A stretch of DNA of 64,000 nt from CAZCTO01 sp964501725 (GTDB lineage: Bacteria > Bacillota > Clostridia > Saccharofermentanales > Saccharofermentanaceae), in assembly GCA_964501725.1 (NCBI GenBank), contig CAZCTO010000003.1, positions 62,001 to 126,000 on the forward strand, written 5' to 3'. Position 1 is the stretch's first letter; each line of letters opens with the position of its first letter. Both the position numbers and the translations under genes were made by a program. The notes under the pieces are model-generated. The model was not told the origin of the DNA, searched no databases, and was given only the letters and a program-made list of their open reading frames with translations. Shown piece by piece: positions 8,831 through 17,065 of this stretch.

Positions 8831-10020
8831 AACGATTCCCTCTTGACCGATACATCGTCCGGATCAATCAAAAGACTTTTGACACCTAGATCAGCGTAGT
8901 ACTCAGTAACGGCTTTGCCTTTTTCTTCATGACCGGCCTGTGAAACAATAAAAAGCGTAACCGTCGAAAGATTTCCCGAAAACCGGGAAAGAAACGACAG
9001 CGAGTCCGGCGTAACTGTCGCACTGAAAACGGAGAGTGAATTCCGGCCGATTTCCCAGAACGAGGATAAGCGGTCCTTATATTCTTCCGGCACTGCCGGG
9101 ACAAAACCGCGACCGGCAATAAATTCTCTTGCTCCGCCCAGGCCTCCGTAATGAGCAACAGTAAACTGCTCGTCCTTTTCGGATGAGTAGCACATAATCA
9201 TGACCGGGCGCTGGTCACGAAGCAGGTAAGCACAAAGGTTAGCGGCTTCACAAAGCATCCGGTCCTTTACCGACAGCCGGTGGATATCGGATACGATAGG
9301 CATAGTCAGATCCAGATATATCAGGTGCAGGTCGCGCACACCTTTCTCGTATTCTTTAATTTGCAACATCCCGGTTCGCGCAGTAAATTTCCAGTGAATA
9401 CTCCGGAAATCATCTCCGTCCAGGTATGGGTGAATTCCGACAGTTTCCGCGCGCTCAAATGTTTTTCGCATCGGCGGAATCAATTCCGAATAACTTCGGG
9501 TTGCTCTTGAAACCCGCAAAATTTCGGGAAGAACGGTGATATGGCACGGATTCTCCGGGAGAAGCTTGTCGGGAGATACGCGTATTCGAAAGAAACCGAA
9601 AAGGTCATAAAATTCAACTGACGTAACCTTAAGAGCGAAACGCCCGCAGAACTGAGGGACGATCCTAATTAAATGCACACAGGGTTTTTTGGAGGAAACA
9701 GAGACGTAAAACTTGTTATCCGGCGGGAGTTCGGCAGAAAGAAGAGGAATATCCACCACGATTTTCACATGTGCTGCCGGGAAACGAACCGAACTTGCCG
9801 TGATGCGCCAGTCGACGGGCGCGTTTTTTTCTGAAAAGAGCATGTTCGGATCGGACTTCAGGCGAAACGAAAAAACAGATGCCGCCAACTCAAGAACGGA
9901 CAGAAAAAATATGGAAATCAGAAACACAAGCACATAGAAGAATACCGGTCTGCCGTAGTATAGCAGCGCGATCCAGTCTGCACAAATGAAGAGGAACCAG
10001 AGTATTCTCCTTGCAACCAT
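8827..10020 (-). CDS. DUF58 domain-containing protein
   Basis: A 397-residue protein with two N-terminal membrane helices (roughly residues 6-50), a beta-rich middle and a C-terminal von Willebrand A-like DUF58 region. The family hallmark YLDGDDFRSIHWKFTARTG (R.Y..GD..R.I.W..SAR pattern) is clear, with the following IKEYEKG. It sits between the MoxR ATPase gene (1-base gap) and the transglutaminase gene (4-base overlap). The Shine-Dalgarno sequence before the ATG is weak, so translation probably depends on coupling to MoxR. Likely the partner through which MoxR-type ATPases act; exact biochemical role unknown. Confidence 0.92.
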   Translation of the reverse strand: MVARRILWFLFICADWIALLYYGRPVFFYVLVFLISIFFLSVLELAASVFSFRLKSDPNMLFSEKNAPVDWRITASSVRFPAAHVKIVVDIPLLSAELPPDNKFYVSVSSKKPCVHLIRIVPQFCGRFALKVTSVEFYDLFGFFRIRVSPDKLLPENPCHITVLPEILRVSRATRSYSELIPPMRKTFERAETVGIHPYLDGDDFRSIHWKFTARTGMLQIKEYEKGVRDLHLIYLDLTMPIVSDIHRLSVKDRMLCEAANLCAYLLRDQRPVMIMCYSSEKDEQFTVAHYGGLGGAREFIAGRGFVPAVPEEYKDRLSSFWEIGRNSLSVFSATVTPDSLSFLSRFSGNLSTVTLFIVSQAGHEEKGKAVTEYYADLGVKSLLIDPDDVSVKRESL

Positions 10021-10021
10021 C

Positions 10022-10963
10022 TTACTTAGGAACAGGAATGCTCTTGAGCATTTCAGTCAGGACAGTATCGGCGGTTTTCCGCGAAGCTCCTACATCGTAG
10101 CGAAGCACTATGCGATGTCGCAGTACCGGGAAAACCAGACGCTTCACATCCTGCGGAATCACGAAGGATCGTCCTTCAATCATAGCAAGCGACTTCGCTG
10201 CATTCATTAAGTGAATGGACGCGCGAGGACTGATGCCCATGCTCAGATCGGGATTCTTCCGGGACACTTCGGCAAAGGAGGCGATGTAATGTTTAATCGT
10301 GTCGGCACAAACAATTTCGGATGCGATTTTCTGCAGAAGAAGAATGTCTTCGGAAGAAATAATCGGAGCAAGGCGTGAGACATTGGAGCTGATTTCCGAA
10401 CGGGAGAGGATATCAACCTCTTCGCTTACTGTTGGATACCCCATATTGATCGACATGCAGAAACGGTCCATTTGTGCATCCGGTAAAGGAAAGGTTCCCG
10501 CATGATCAATCGGATTCTGTGTTGCCAGAACCATAAACGGTTTGGGAGAAGCGTAGGTGATGCCATCGATGGTAACCTGTTGCTCCTGCATAATTTCCAG
10601 AAGACTGGATTGGGTCTTCGGCGAAGTGCGGTTGATTTCATCCGCAAGGATAATTTGATGGAAAATCGGGCCGGGACGGAATACAAACTCCTGTGTCTTC
10701 ATGTTGTATATGGAAAGCCCGGTGATGTCTGAAGGCATGACATCGGGGGTAAATTGAATTCTCGCGAAGCTACAGGCCAGGGATCGGGCAAGCGCATTCA
10801 CGAGCGTTGTTTTTCCGATTCCGGGCACATCCTCAAGGAGAACATGACCTTTACTCAGCAGCGCGACCAGAAGAAGATTGACCGCAACTTCTTTTCCGAC
10901 CATGACAGAATTGACATTTGCGCGAATTCGGTCGACCATTCTGAGAATATCTTTTTGATCCAT
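10022..10963 (-). CDS. MoxR-family AAA+ ATPase
   Basis: A chaperone-like AAA+ ATPase of 313 residues. Walker A is GIGKTTLVNA, Walker B ILADEINRT, and sensor/arginine regions LATQNPIDHAGTFPLP and ISPRASIHL follow, all typical of MoxR. The ATG at 10963 is preferred because GAGGTGAG lies just upstream; an in-frame ATG at 10981 has no ribosome binding site. First gene of the MoxR-DUF58-transglutaminase-MFS operon. The region between it and the divergent sulfatase gene is about 160 bases and must contain both promoters. Confidence 0.95.
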   Translation of the reverse strand: MDQKDILRMVDRIRANVNSVMVGKEVAVNLLLVALLSKGHVLLEDVPGIGKTTLVNALARSLACSFARIQFTPDVMPSDITGLSIYNMKTQEFVFRPGPIFHQIILADEINRTSPKTQSSLLEIMQEQQVTIDGITYASPKPFMVLATQNPIDHAGTFPLPDAQMDRFCMSINMGYPTVSEEVDILSRSEISSNVSRLAPIISSEDILLLQKIASEIVCADTIKHYIASFAEVSRKNPDLSMGISPRASIHLMNAAKSLAMIEGRSFVIPQDVKRLVFPVLRHRIVLRYDVGASRKTADTVLTEMLKSIPVPK

Positions 10964-11068
10964 ACTCACCTCTGAAATCATTGTGTTTTAAAGTCCATGC
11001 GATTGATTTTAGCATATTTAAAACCATCGGAACAGCAAATCATGTGCAAGTCACCCAAGGCAGGATTG

Positions 11069-11096
11069 TTGATAAAAGGCAGAAATGCCGTATAAT
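11069..11096 (+). promoter_or_regulatory. Sigma-A type promoter of the sulfatase gene
   Basis: TTGATA (11069-11074) and a perfect TATAAT (11091-11096) are separated by 16 bases. The transcript would start near 11103, about 25 bases before the ATG at 11127. Confidence 0.7.
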
Positions 11097-11126
11097 ATAA
11101 TGTGCCGATTCAATAAGGAGCTGACA

Positions 11127-13589
11127 ATGTTTTCTCTTTCAAAGAATAAAACACGATGGATTACGGTATGTGCAGCGGCGCTGATTGTTATTGTGATCCT
11201 GATCGTTCAATTTGATATATTTATAGATAAGCCGACAACTTCGTGTGTCGGTGAAGACTCCAGAGCTACCGGATCGCTTTCCGAAGGAGAGACGTTGCGG
11301 CAGTCATTTATTCCAATGAGAAGACATCTTTCTTTCATAGAGGTTCGTACCGAAATGCCTTCAGATTCCGTCGCGCCGGGGATACTCATATTCGAGTTGA
11401 CGGAACCAAGCGGAGCGATTCTGTCCAGGAGTACCGTTCCGATTGCCGAGCTGAAGGAGGATTCATATGTAAGATTCAGCACAGATATTTATCTGAATAA
11501 GAATCTGGAGTATACCTATTCTCTTAAGGTTTCAGGCGCTGATCCGAACAGAACTCCCACCGTCTGGATCTCCGCTTTAGCAAAGGGGGAGGAGACTGTA
11601 CTGGAGGGCGCAGGCAGCTCTTCCGAAAACCCGCTTCAACTGAATGCACAGTTTGGCTATGAGCAGAGAAATTACCCGGCGTTCGTTGCGGCCATTCTGA
11701 TGACGTTGCTGTGCGCGCTTGTCGCAGTAACAGATGCTAATTTCAGTGAGAAAGCATCCAAACGAATCTCTGCCGTCATTCTTCTTTTAATGCCGCTGCT
11801 TATGTTTACGATTGTCGAGATCTTGAACGATTTTTCTTTTTTCAACAAACACTTTCAAGTGTACCTGATCAATTATATATACTATCTGCTGTTGTATTTA
11901 ATCTTTTTTACCGCAATAAACCGACTGAGAATCAGCATCTTTGTTGTCAACCTCTTGATATACACGCTCGCCGTCATCAACTATTACAAAATTCTTTTTC
12001 GGGGAGAACCCCTGCAGGTATTGGATATTGTTACGGTGCGAACAGCGATCAATGTGTCATTATCGTACCCATTATTACTTTCTTCCGCGTTGGTTCTCAC
12101 TTTTCTATCGCTGTTTTTGATCACGTTATCTGTGTTCAAGTTTAAGTTTTCGATTCCTACGACGCGCTCCCGCGTGATTACAGCGACTGCCAGTGTTTTG
12201 CTTTCCCTGCTGGTCATCGGCTCGCTTTTTTCAACGGACCGTTACCGGAATACGCGGCTGAGTTTTATGCAGAAACTTGGAATCTTCAACAACGTATGGA
12301 ATCAACCATCCAACTATTCTGACAACGGACTGCTTCTTGCACTTACCATGAACGCTCAGAATCTGATCATGAAAACGCCGGATGGCTATAATGTCCGTCA
12401 GGTAACCGAAATCGCTTCTAAACAGATTTCCGTAACGGACGCAGATGAAATCAGGTATACCGATACCGTTAAAGAACAGAGAAGGAAACCAAACATTATC
12501 GTGATCATGTGTGAGTCTTACGCGGATCTCTCGGAGGTCGCCCCTTTTGCGACCAATAAGAATGAGACGGAATTTATCGACTCGATGCAGGAGAACACGA
12601 TAAAAGGAGATTTGTATGTTTCGACTTACGGAGGCGGAACGGCAAATTCGGAATTTGAATTTCTCACCGGGAACTCCATGGCTTTTATGCCGACCGGAAG
12701 TGTCCCGTACCTGCAGTATGTCGAGTCTGAGACCGGGTCCCTCGCCACAATTTTGAACGCAAATGGTTACTCCTCCATTGCGGTACATCCCTACATAGAA
12801 AGCGGGTGGAACCGGACGGAAGTATATGATCTGCTTGGCTTTGATGACTTTCTTTCTGTGGACGATTTCAAAAAACCGAAGTACCTCCGCCAATATATCA
12901 GTGATAAGTCTTCCTTTGATAAATTGATTGAACTTTACGAGAGCAAAAGAGACGGGCAACCGATTTTCCTGTTTAACGTGACGATCCAGAATCATGGCGG
13001 TTATGGAGAAGAATACGATAACTTTGTATCGGATGTTCTTCTGACTGACTATCCGGGACGGTTTCCGGAGACGGAACAGTATCTGTCGCTGATTAACCAA
13101 ACCGATGCGGCCGTTGAAGATTTGATTGAATACTTTTCCGCACAGGACGAGCCGACAATCATTTGTTTTTTCGGAGACCATTTGCCCAGCATGAAAAATG
13201 GCTTTTATGATACGATACTCGGAGAAAGCCTGACGAGTCTGTCCGGTGCTGAAATGCAGGCTCTGTACAAAACGGATTACTTTATTTGGGCTAATTACGA
13301 TATTGACGAGGAAACGCAAGAGGATATCAGCGTGAATTACCTTTCAACACTACTTCTTGAAACGGCCGGAATTGAGCTTCCGAAATACAATCAGTTTTTA
13401 AGCGACCTTTGCAAAAAATACCCCGTGATCACATCTATGGGGGTTTTAAGCGAGCAAAATATAAGGTATGATTGCATTTCCGCGGTTACAGACATTGACG
13501 GACTGTTGCGCGACTATTCGTTTTTGATATACAACAATCTTTTCGGCGAGACGGATAGAGTTGCGGAGATTTTCGACTATCCTCAGTAA
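11127..13589 (+). CDS. LTA-synthase-family sulfatase (membrane phosphoglycerol transferase-like)
   Basis: An 820-residue membrane enzyme resembling lipoteichoic acid synthase. After the first membrane helix comes an extracytoplasmic insertion of about 150 residues, then four or five membrane helices (about residues 195-385), then the extracellular sulfatase domain. That domain begins at KPNIIVIMCESYADLSEV (metal-binding Glu) and carries Thr505 in YGGGTANSEFE, the position of the catalytic Thr of LtaS, and FFGDHLPS near the end. The ATG at 11127 has AAGGAG six bases upstream. The N-terminal insertion is absent from classical LtaS but common in clostridial relatives. Substrate could be a teichoic-acid type polymer or phosphoglycerol decoration. 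Confidence 0.9.
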   Translation: MFSLSKNKTRWITVCAAALIVIVILIVQFDIFIDKPTTSCVGEDSRATGSLSEGETLRQSFIPMRRHLSFIEVRTEMPSDSVAPGILIFELTEPSGAILSRSTVPIAELKEDSYVRFSTDIYLNKNLEYTYSLKVSGADPNRTPTVWISALAKGEETVLEGAGSSSENPLQLNAQFGYEQRNYPAFVAAILMTLLCALVAVTDANFSEKASKRISAVILLLMPLLMFTIVEILNDFSFFNKHFQVYLINYIYYLLLYLIFFTAINRLRISIFVVNLLIYTLAVINYYKILFRGEPLQVLDIVTVRTAINVSLSYPLLLSSALVLTFLSLFLITLSVFKFKFSIPTTRSRVITATASVLLSLLVIGSLFSTDRYRNTRLSFMQKLGIFNNVWNQPSNYSDNGLLLALTMNAQNLIMKTPDGYNVRQVTEIASKQISVTDADEIRYTDTVKEQRRKPNIIVIMCESYADLSEVAPFATNKNETEFIDSMQENTIKGDLYVSTYGGGTANSEFEFLTGNSMAFMPTGSVPYLQYVESETGSLATILNANGYSSIAVHPYIESGWNRTEVYDLLGFDDFLSVDDFKKPKYLRQYISDKSSFDKLIELYESKRDGQPIFLFNVTIQNHGGYGEEYDNFVSDVLLTDYPGRFPETEQYLSLINQTDAAVEDLIEYFSAQDEPTIICFFGDHLPSMKNGFYDTILGESLTSLSGAEMQALYKTDYFIWANYDIDEETQEDISVNYLSTLLLETAGIELPKYNQFLSDLCKKYPVITSMGVLSEQNIRYDCISAVTDIDGLLRDYSFLIYNNLFGETDRVAEIFDYPQ

Positions 13590-13667
13590 TCTAAGGCCGC
13601 GGATAATTAACCGTCCTGAGGAATGTCGCTTTTCGGGACACATCAGACAGGAAACCGAAAGGACAAA

Positions 13668-14783
13668 ATGGAAATCAATTCGTTCGAAGAACTGAGATTA
13701 TCAAAAGAGATTCAAAAATCGCTGGCGGACTCCCGCGTGAACACCCCGACCTCCGTCCAGCGGAAAGCGCTCCCCCCGATGATGGAAGGACACAATGTAA
13801 TTGCCAAGGCGCCTACAGGGACCGGCAAGACATTTGCGTTCGGCATTCCGATTCTGGAATATCTGGATATGAAGATAACCTACGTGCAGGCTCTGATACT
13901 GGCTCCGACAAGAGAGCTTGCGCTCCAGATCTCCTCTGAGATAAAGAATCTCGGCAAGTATATTCACGGACTGTCGGTTTGCCCGCTGATCGGGGGACAG
14001 AATCTGGATACGCAGATTCGCAAACTGGCATCCAAGCCTCAGATCGTGGTGGCAACGCCCGGCCGCCTGCTGGATCATGTGTCCAGAAGAACCATTGATA
14101 TCACGAAAATACATACACTGATTCTTGATGAAGCCGATGAAATGTTGAACATGGGTTTCATCAAGGCCATCCGCAAAATAATGAGCTTCACTCCGAACGA
14201 TAAGCAAATTGCGCTTTTTTCCGCGACCATGTCGCGCGATGTTATGGACATTTCATATGAGTATATTCCGCGACCGGTGGAAATTGATGTGGCTCCCAAA
14301 GCGGAAGATATGCCTAAAATACGTCAGTATAAAATTACGGTTTCCGAAAAAGACAAGTTGATTTCGCTGGTTAACATCATTAAACAGCATAATCTCTCCA
14401 AGGTGATGGTCTTTTGCAATACCAAGACCCGGGTACGTCATGTAACCGAGCGGATCCGCAAAACCGGTCTTTCGGTGGAGTGCCTTCACGGTGATATTCA
14501 GCAAAGCGTAAGAAACCGTATTATGGATGAGTTCCGTCAGAACAAATTTGCGGTGTTGATCGCGACCGACGTAGCGGCAAGAGGTATTGACGTCGCAGAT
14601 ATTGATGCGGTTTTTAATTACGATGTTCCGTCGGAGAACGAATATTACCTTCACAGGATCGGCCGAACCGGCCGCGCCAAGAAAGAAGGCGCTGCATACA
14701 CCCTCGTTTCCTACGCCGAATCTGCCAGACTTGACGACATCATCCGCTATACAAAAGCAGAAGTCGAAGAAATTAAAATATAG
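13668..14783 (+). CDS. DEAD-box RNA helicase, short core form
   Basis: ATP-dependent RNA helicase of 371 residues consisting of little more than the two RecA-like domains. Motifs in order: Q motif (TPTSVQ) near 26, APTGTGKT at 48-55, PTRELALQ, TPGRLLDH, DEAD at 154-157, SAT at 185-187, ARGIDVADIDAVFNYD and HRIGRTGRAKK. It lacks the basic C-terminal extension of CshA/DeaD. The ATG at 13668 follows AAAGGA. The gene is alone between the sulfatase and a repeat-rich gap. Probably helps ribosome assembly or RNA turnover. Confidence 0.95.
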   Translation: MEINSFEELRLSKEIQKSLADSRVNTPTSVQRKALPPMMEGHNVIAKAPTGTGKTFAFGIPILEYLDMKITYVQALILAPTRELALQISSEIKNLGKYIHGLSVCPLIGGQNLDTQIRKLASKPQIVVATPGRLLDHVSRRTIDITKIHTLILDEADEMLNMGFIKAIRKIMSFTPNDKQIALFSATMSRDVMDISYEYIPRPVEIDVAPKAEDMPKIRQYKITVSEKDKLISLVNIIKQHNLSKVMVFCNTKTRVRHVTERIRKTGLSVECLHGDIQQSVRNRIMDEFRQNKFAVLIATDVAARGIDVADIDAVFNYDVPSENEYYLHRIGRTGRAKKEGAAYTLVSYAESARLDDIIRYTKAEVEEIKI

Positions 14784-14792
14784 CAGAAATCA

Positions 14793-14830
14793 GGAGTTTG
14801 TGCGGGGCTGAAGTGGCGGCTTCGAGTGGA
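14793..14830 (+). repeat. Diverged copy 1 of a short dispersed repeat
   Basis: This stretch downstream of the helicase (GAGTTTGTGCGGGGCTGAAG, then TGGCGGCTTCGAGTGG) resembles the two closer copies at 14899-14926 and 15291-15318, notably in GTTTGTGCG, CTGAAGTGG and the CGGCTTC/CGGCTCC element shared with copy 3. Function unknown. Confidence 0.5.
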
Positions 14831-14836
14831 GAATAG

Positions 14837-14872
14837 GGCTCCTCACCGTGCCAAAGGCACGTCTGCGGAGGC
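14837..14872. other. Stable hairpin between the helicase and the small zinc-ribbon gene
   Basis: CGTGCC (14847-14852), a three-base AAA loop and GGCACG (14856-14861) form a perfect 6-bp stem. CTCC and GGAG outside it can extend the stem across an internal loop. There is no T-run next to it, so it is not a typical terminator; it may be part of the neighbouring repeat or a structured RNA. Confidence 0.4.
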
Positions 14873-14898
14873 TTGCAAAAAGGTCCTGATTTCCGGGC

Positions 14899-14926
14899 AT
14901 AAGGGGTTTGTACGAATCTGAAGTGG
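14899..14926 (+). repeat. Copy 2 of the short direct repeat
   Basis: The 28-base segment ATAAGGGGTTTGTACGAATC plus TGAAGTGG recurs at 15291-15318 with two differences. The pair brackets the small zinc-ribbon gene, 392 bases apart. Confidence 0.7.
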
Positions 14927-15008
14927 GGTTTTCGATTTTATTAGTTGAGGTGAGAAAAAAGGGCCTGAAAAGGGCACTACATATAAATTCTATTCTGAAG
15001 GTAATACG

Positions 15009-15236
15009 ATGAGACACAAGAAAGATGCAGAACTATTTTTGCGCATGTATCCCGAACTGAATAAATGGATGAATGTATGTCCGATATGCAATTCAAAAGG
15101 ATATAGACCGGATATGCCAGAACACATAAGCCCTGAGGGTTCCGCAGGAGCGAAGAACCTTCGTATGTACTTTCGAGCATTGCCGGCAAATTCAGATGGG
15201 ATTTGCGAGCAATGTGCGAGACATTGGAAAGGATGA
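15009..15236 (+). CDS. Small zinc-ribbon-like protein
   Basis: A 75-residue protein with two Cys pairs, CPIC at 24-27 and CEQC at 66-69, which should bind one metal. The middle (GYRPDMPEHISPEGSAGAKN, then LRMYFRAL) is hydrophilic. ATG at 15009 follows AAGG at a suitable distance. I recall similar small clostridial proteins of unknown function but cannot confirm this without a search. It stands alone between two copies of a short direct repeat (14899-14926 and 15291-15318), suggesting that the segment was inserted or rearranged as a unit. Confidence 0.65.
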   Translation: MRHKKDAELFLRMYPELNKWMNVCPICNSKGYRPDMPEHISPEGSAGAKNLRMYFRALPANSDGICEQCARHWKG

Positions 15237-15290
15237 ATACCACCATTTTTAGAGCAGATTAATAACTTGCAAATCCAAGAAGCAATTGAT

Positions 15291-15318
15291 AATAAGGGGT
15301 TTGTGCGAATCTGGAGTG
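15291..15318 (+). repeat. Copy 3 of the short direct repeat
   Basis: ATAAGGGGTTTGTGCGAATC plus TGGAGTGG, 26 of 28 bases identical to 14899-14926. It lies about 100 bases before the TPR protein gene and continues as CGGCTCC, similar to the CGGCTTC of the more distant copy at 14793. Confidence 0.7.
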
Positions 15319-15417
15319 GCGGCTCCTCGGCGAGTAAGTGAAATCCCTCGACTGATCCATACGCAATGGACAGTGATTATGATAAACTGATTCTAAAAGT
15401 GCGAGGGGCGAAGATCA

Positions 15418-16485
15418 ATGAGTGAGCTTGATAACCATGAAGCGCAATCAGATATTTGCAAAATATGCGGAATCAGGAGAATAGATCTATCCGAGAATCC
15501 CCAATCGTGCATGTGCAGTCCGTGTCGTGAAGAAAAAATCCGATACCCGATTCCCAAGATTTTTTACGTTGTTGTTCCTATTCTGATCGTTTTGATTTGC
15601 ATCGCGATGTTGCAATTCCCATCCGGCATCAAGATGTATAAAACATATAAGAATATAGATAAAAGAGTGGCCGACGGGTATGTCGGGAGCTCACTTATCG
15701 ATTTGACCGGCATTCTCGAAAAATATCCGAATTCCCTTAATCTTGCGATTAAAGCAACGGACATTGCGATGGAACATGGCTATTATGACTATGCTTCGTA
15801 TTATATTTATACGTACATCGAAGGAAAGACGTTAGAAAACGTCACTTACAACAGGATTACCCATTATTCTAACCAATTAAACACCTACTACAATACTTCG
15901 GACGCCATTCAAAAGATTTTTGCAGCTTCGTCCGAGGAGGCTGTTGAAATGGAGCCGGAAGATTATATGGCACATGTTGAGTCGCAATTAACAGATCTTC
16001 TGCTCGACATCAAATATGACCGGGCGTTGGTTTATTATACTCTCGGCTATATTGAACCGGACAATGCAAAGCGAACGGAGTATATGCAGGAATGTCTCCG
16101 TATTGATTCAACATATCTGGATGCGACTGCCCAGATTGCCAGTATTTATCGAAGACAGGGAGATCTTGTAACAGCCAGAAAGCTTTTGGAAAGCGCATAT
16201 CAGAGAAACAAGGAAGACAGCTCGATTCTCAGGAATCTGGCAATTGTTGAAATGCTTGAAGGAAATCTTGCGCAGGGACTGATCTATGCCGAAGATGCAT
16301 ATAAAAACTATGCGGAGGGTGACTATGTTGCCGACACATATATTACTGCTCTTTATAGCAACGGACAGGCGGAATCGGCAAAACAAGTGAAGGCGGAGTG
16401 TGAGGGAAAGAATTTCTATTTTGATGAAACGCTGGAATTCTTTTTGGACGGAAGCATTTCGCTAGAAGATTATTATGTTGACTAG
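15418..16485 (+). CDS. Membrane-anchored TPR protein with N-terminal Cys cluster
   Basis: A 355-residue protein. The N-terminus has Cys14, Cys17, Cys31, Cys33 and Cys36, a small zinc-ribbon-like module. One membrane helix follows (about 47-66), then an extracytoplasmic helical region of TPR character: pairs of helices such as SLIDLTGILEKYPNSLNLAI, DATAQIASIYRRQGDLVTAR and SILRNLAIVEMLEGNLAQGL. No enzyme motif is seen. GAGGGG precedes the ATG by about nine bases. The HExxH membrane protein gene begins 12 bases after the stop with its own AGGAGG, so they are probably co-transcribed and may act together. Confidence 0.75.
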   Translation: MSELDNHEAQSDICKICGIRRIDLSENPQSCMCSPCREEKIRYPIPKIFYVVVPILIVLICIAMLQFPSGIKMYKTYKNIDKRVADGYVGSSLIDLTGILEKYPNSLNLAIKATDIAMEHGYYDYASYYIYTYIEGKTLENVTYNRITHYSNQLNTYYNTSDAIQKIFAASSEEAVEMEPEDYMAHVESQLTDLLLDIKYDRALVYYTLGYIEPDNAKRTEYMQECLRIDSTYLDATAQIASIYRRQGDLVTARKLLESAYQRNKEDSSILRNLAIVEMLEGNLAQGLIYAEDAYKNYAEGDYVADTYITALYSNGQAESAKQVKAECEGKNFYFDETLEFFLDGSISLEDYYVD

Positions 16486-16497
16486 GAGGCCGATAAT

Positions 16498-17037
16498 ATG
16501 ATCATTCCAGGCATTTTAATAGCTGTTTTGACTTTCCCCGGCGTAATCGTTCATGAACTGGCCCATCAGATTTTCTGCAGACTTTGCAGGATTCCCGTTT
16601 ATAAAGTGAAATATTTCCAATTTGCCAATCCGTGCGGGTATGTGATCCACGAGGCAACGGATAACCCGATGAAGAATTTTCTTTGTGCAATGGGACCGTT
16701 TTTTGTAAATACAATAATCGGTATGCTCATCATTCTGCCTGCGTCGGTTGATATTTTCTTATTCAGATCCCTTTGGGGTACACACCCGCTGAAGTTGCTT
16801 CTTGCATGGGTTGGATTTTCGATCCTGATGCATGCTTTCCCGAGCACGGGAGACGCGGATTCAATGGTGAAAAGTATCCTTAAAAATACTTCTGTGTCCA
16901 TGCCGGTGAAGATCGTTGTCGCGCCGGTCATCGGACTTGTTTATTTAGGCGCTTTCGGCTCTGTCGTCTGGCTGGATGCACTTTATGCATTCGGAATGGC
17001 AATCGTCGCTCCGCTCCTGCTAATGCCATTTTTTTAA
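16498..17037 (+). CDS. M50-like integral membrane metalloprotease
   Basis: A 179-residue protein with four or five membrane segments and a zinc-protease motif HELAH at residues 19-23 inside the first segment, as in site-2-type intramembrane proteases and related short membrane proteases. A conserved-looking GDAD near residue 119 could supply the third metal ligand. AGGAGG lies eight bases before the ATG. It probably shares a transcript with the TPR protein gene upstream, so a regulated proteolysis or quality-control role at the membrane is possible. The substrate is unknown. It converges with the cardiolipin synthase gene, only 28 bases away. Confidence 0.75.
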   Translation: MIIPGILIAVLTFPGVIVHELAHQIFCRLCRIPVYKVKYFQFANPCGYVIHEATDNPMKNFLCAMGPFFVNTIIGMLIILPASVDIFLFRSLWGTHPLKLLLAWVGFSILMHAFPSTGDADSMVKSILKNTSVSMPVKIVVAPVIGLVYLGAFGSVVWLDALYAFGMAIVAPLLLMPFF

Positions 17038-17065
17038 CCCGGCCGGGATCCCGGGAGGGTAATTC

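Noticed and set aside
12231..13319. 362-residue open frame on the minus strand
   Set aside because: Antisense to the catalytic domain of the sulfatase; no plausible protein features.
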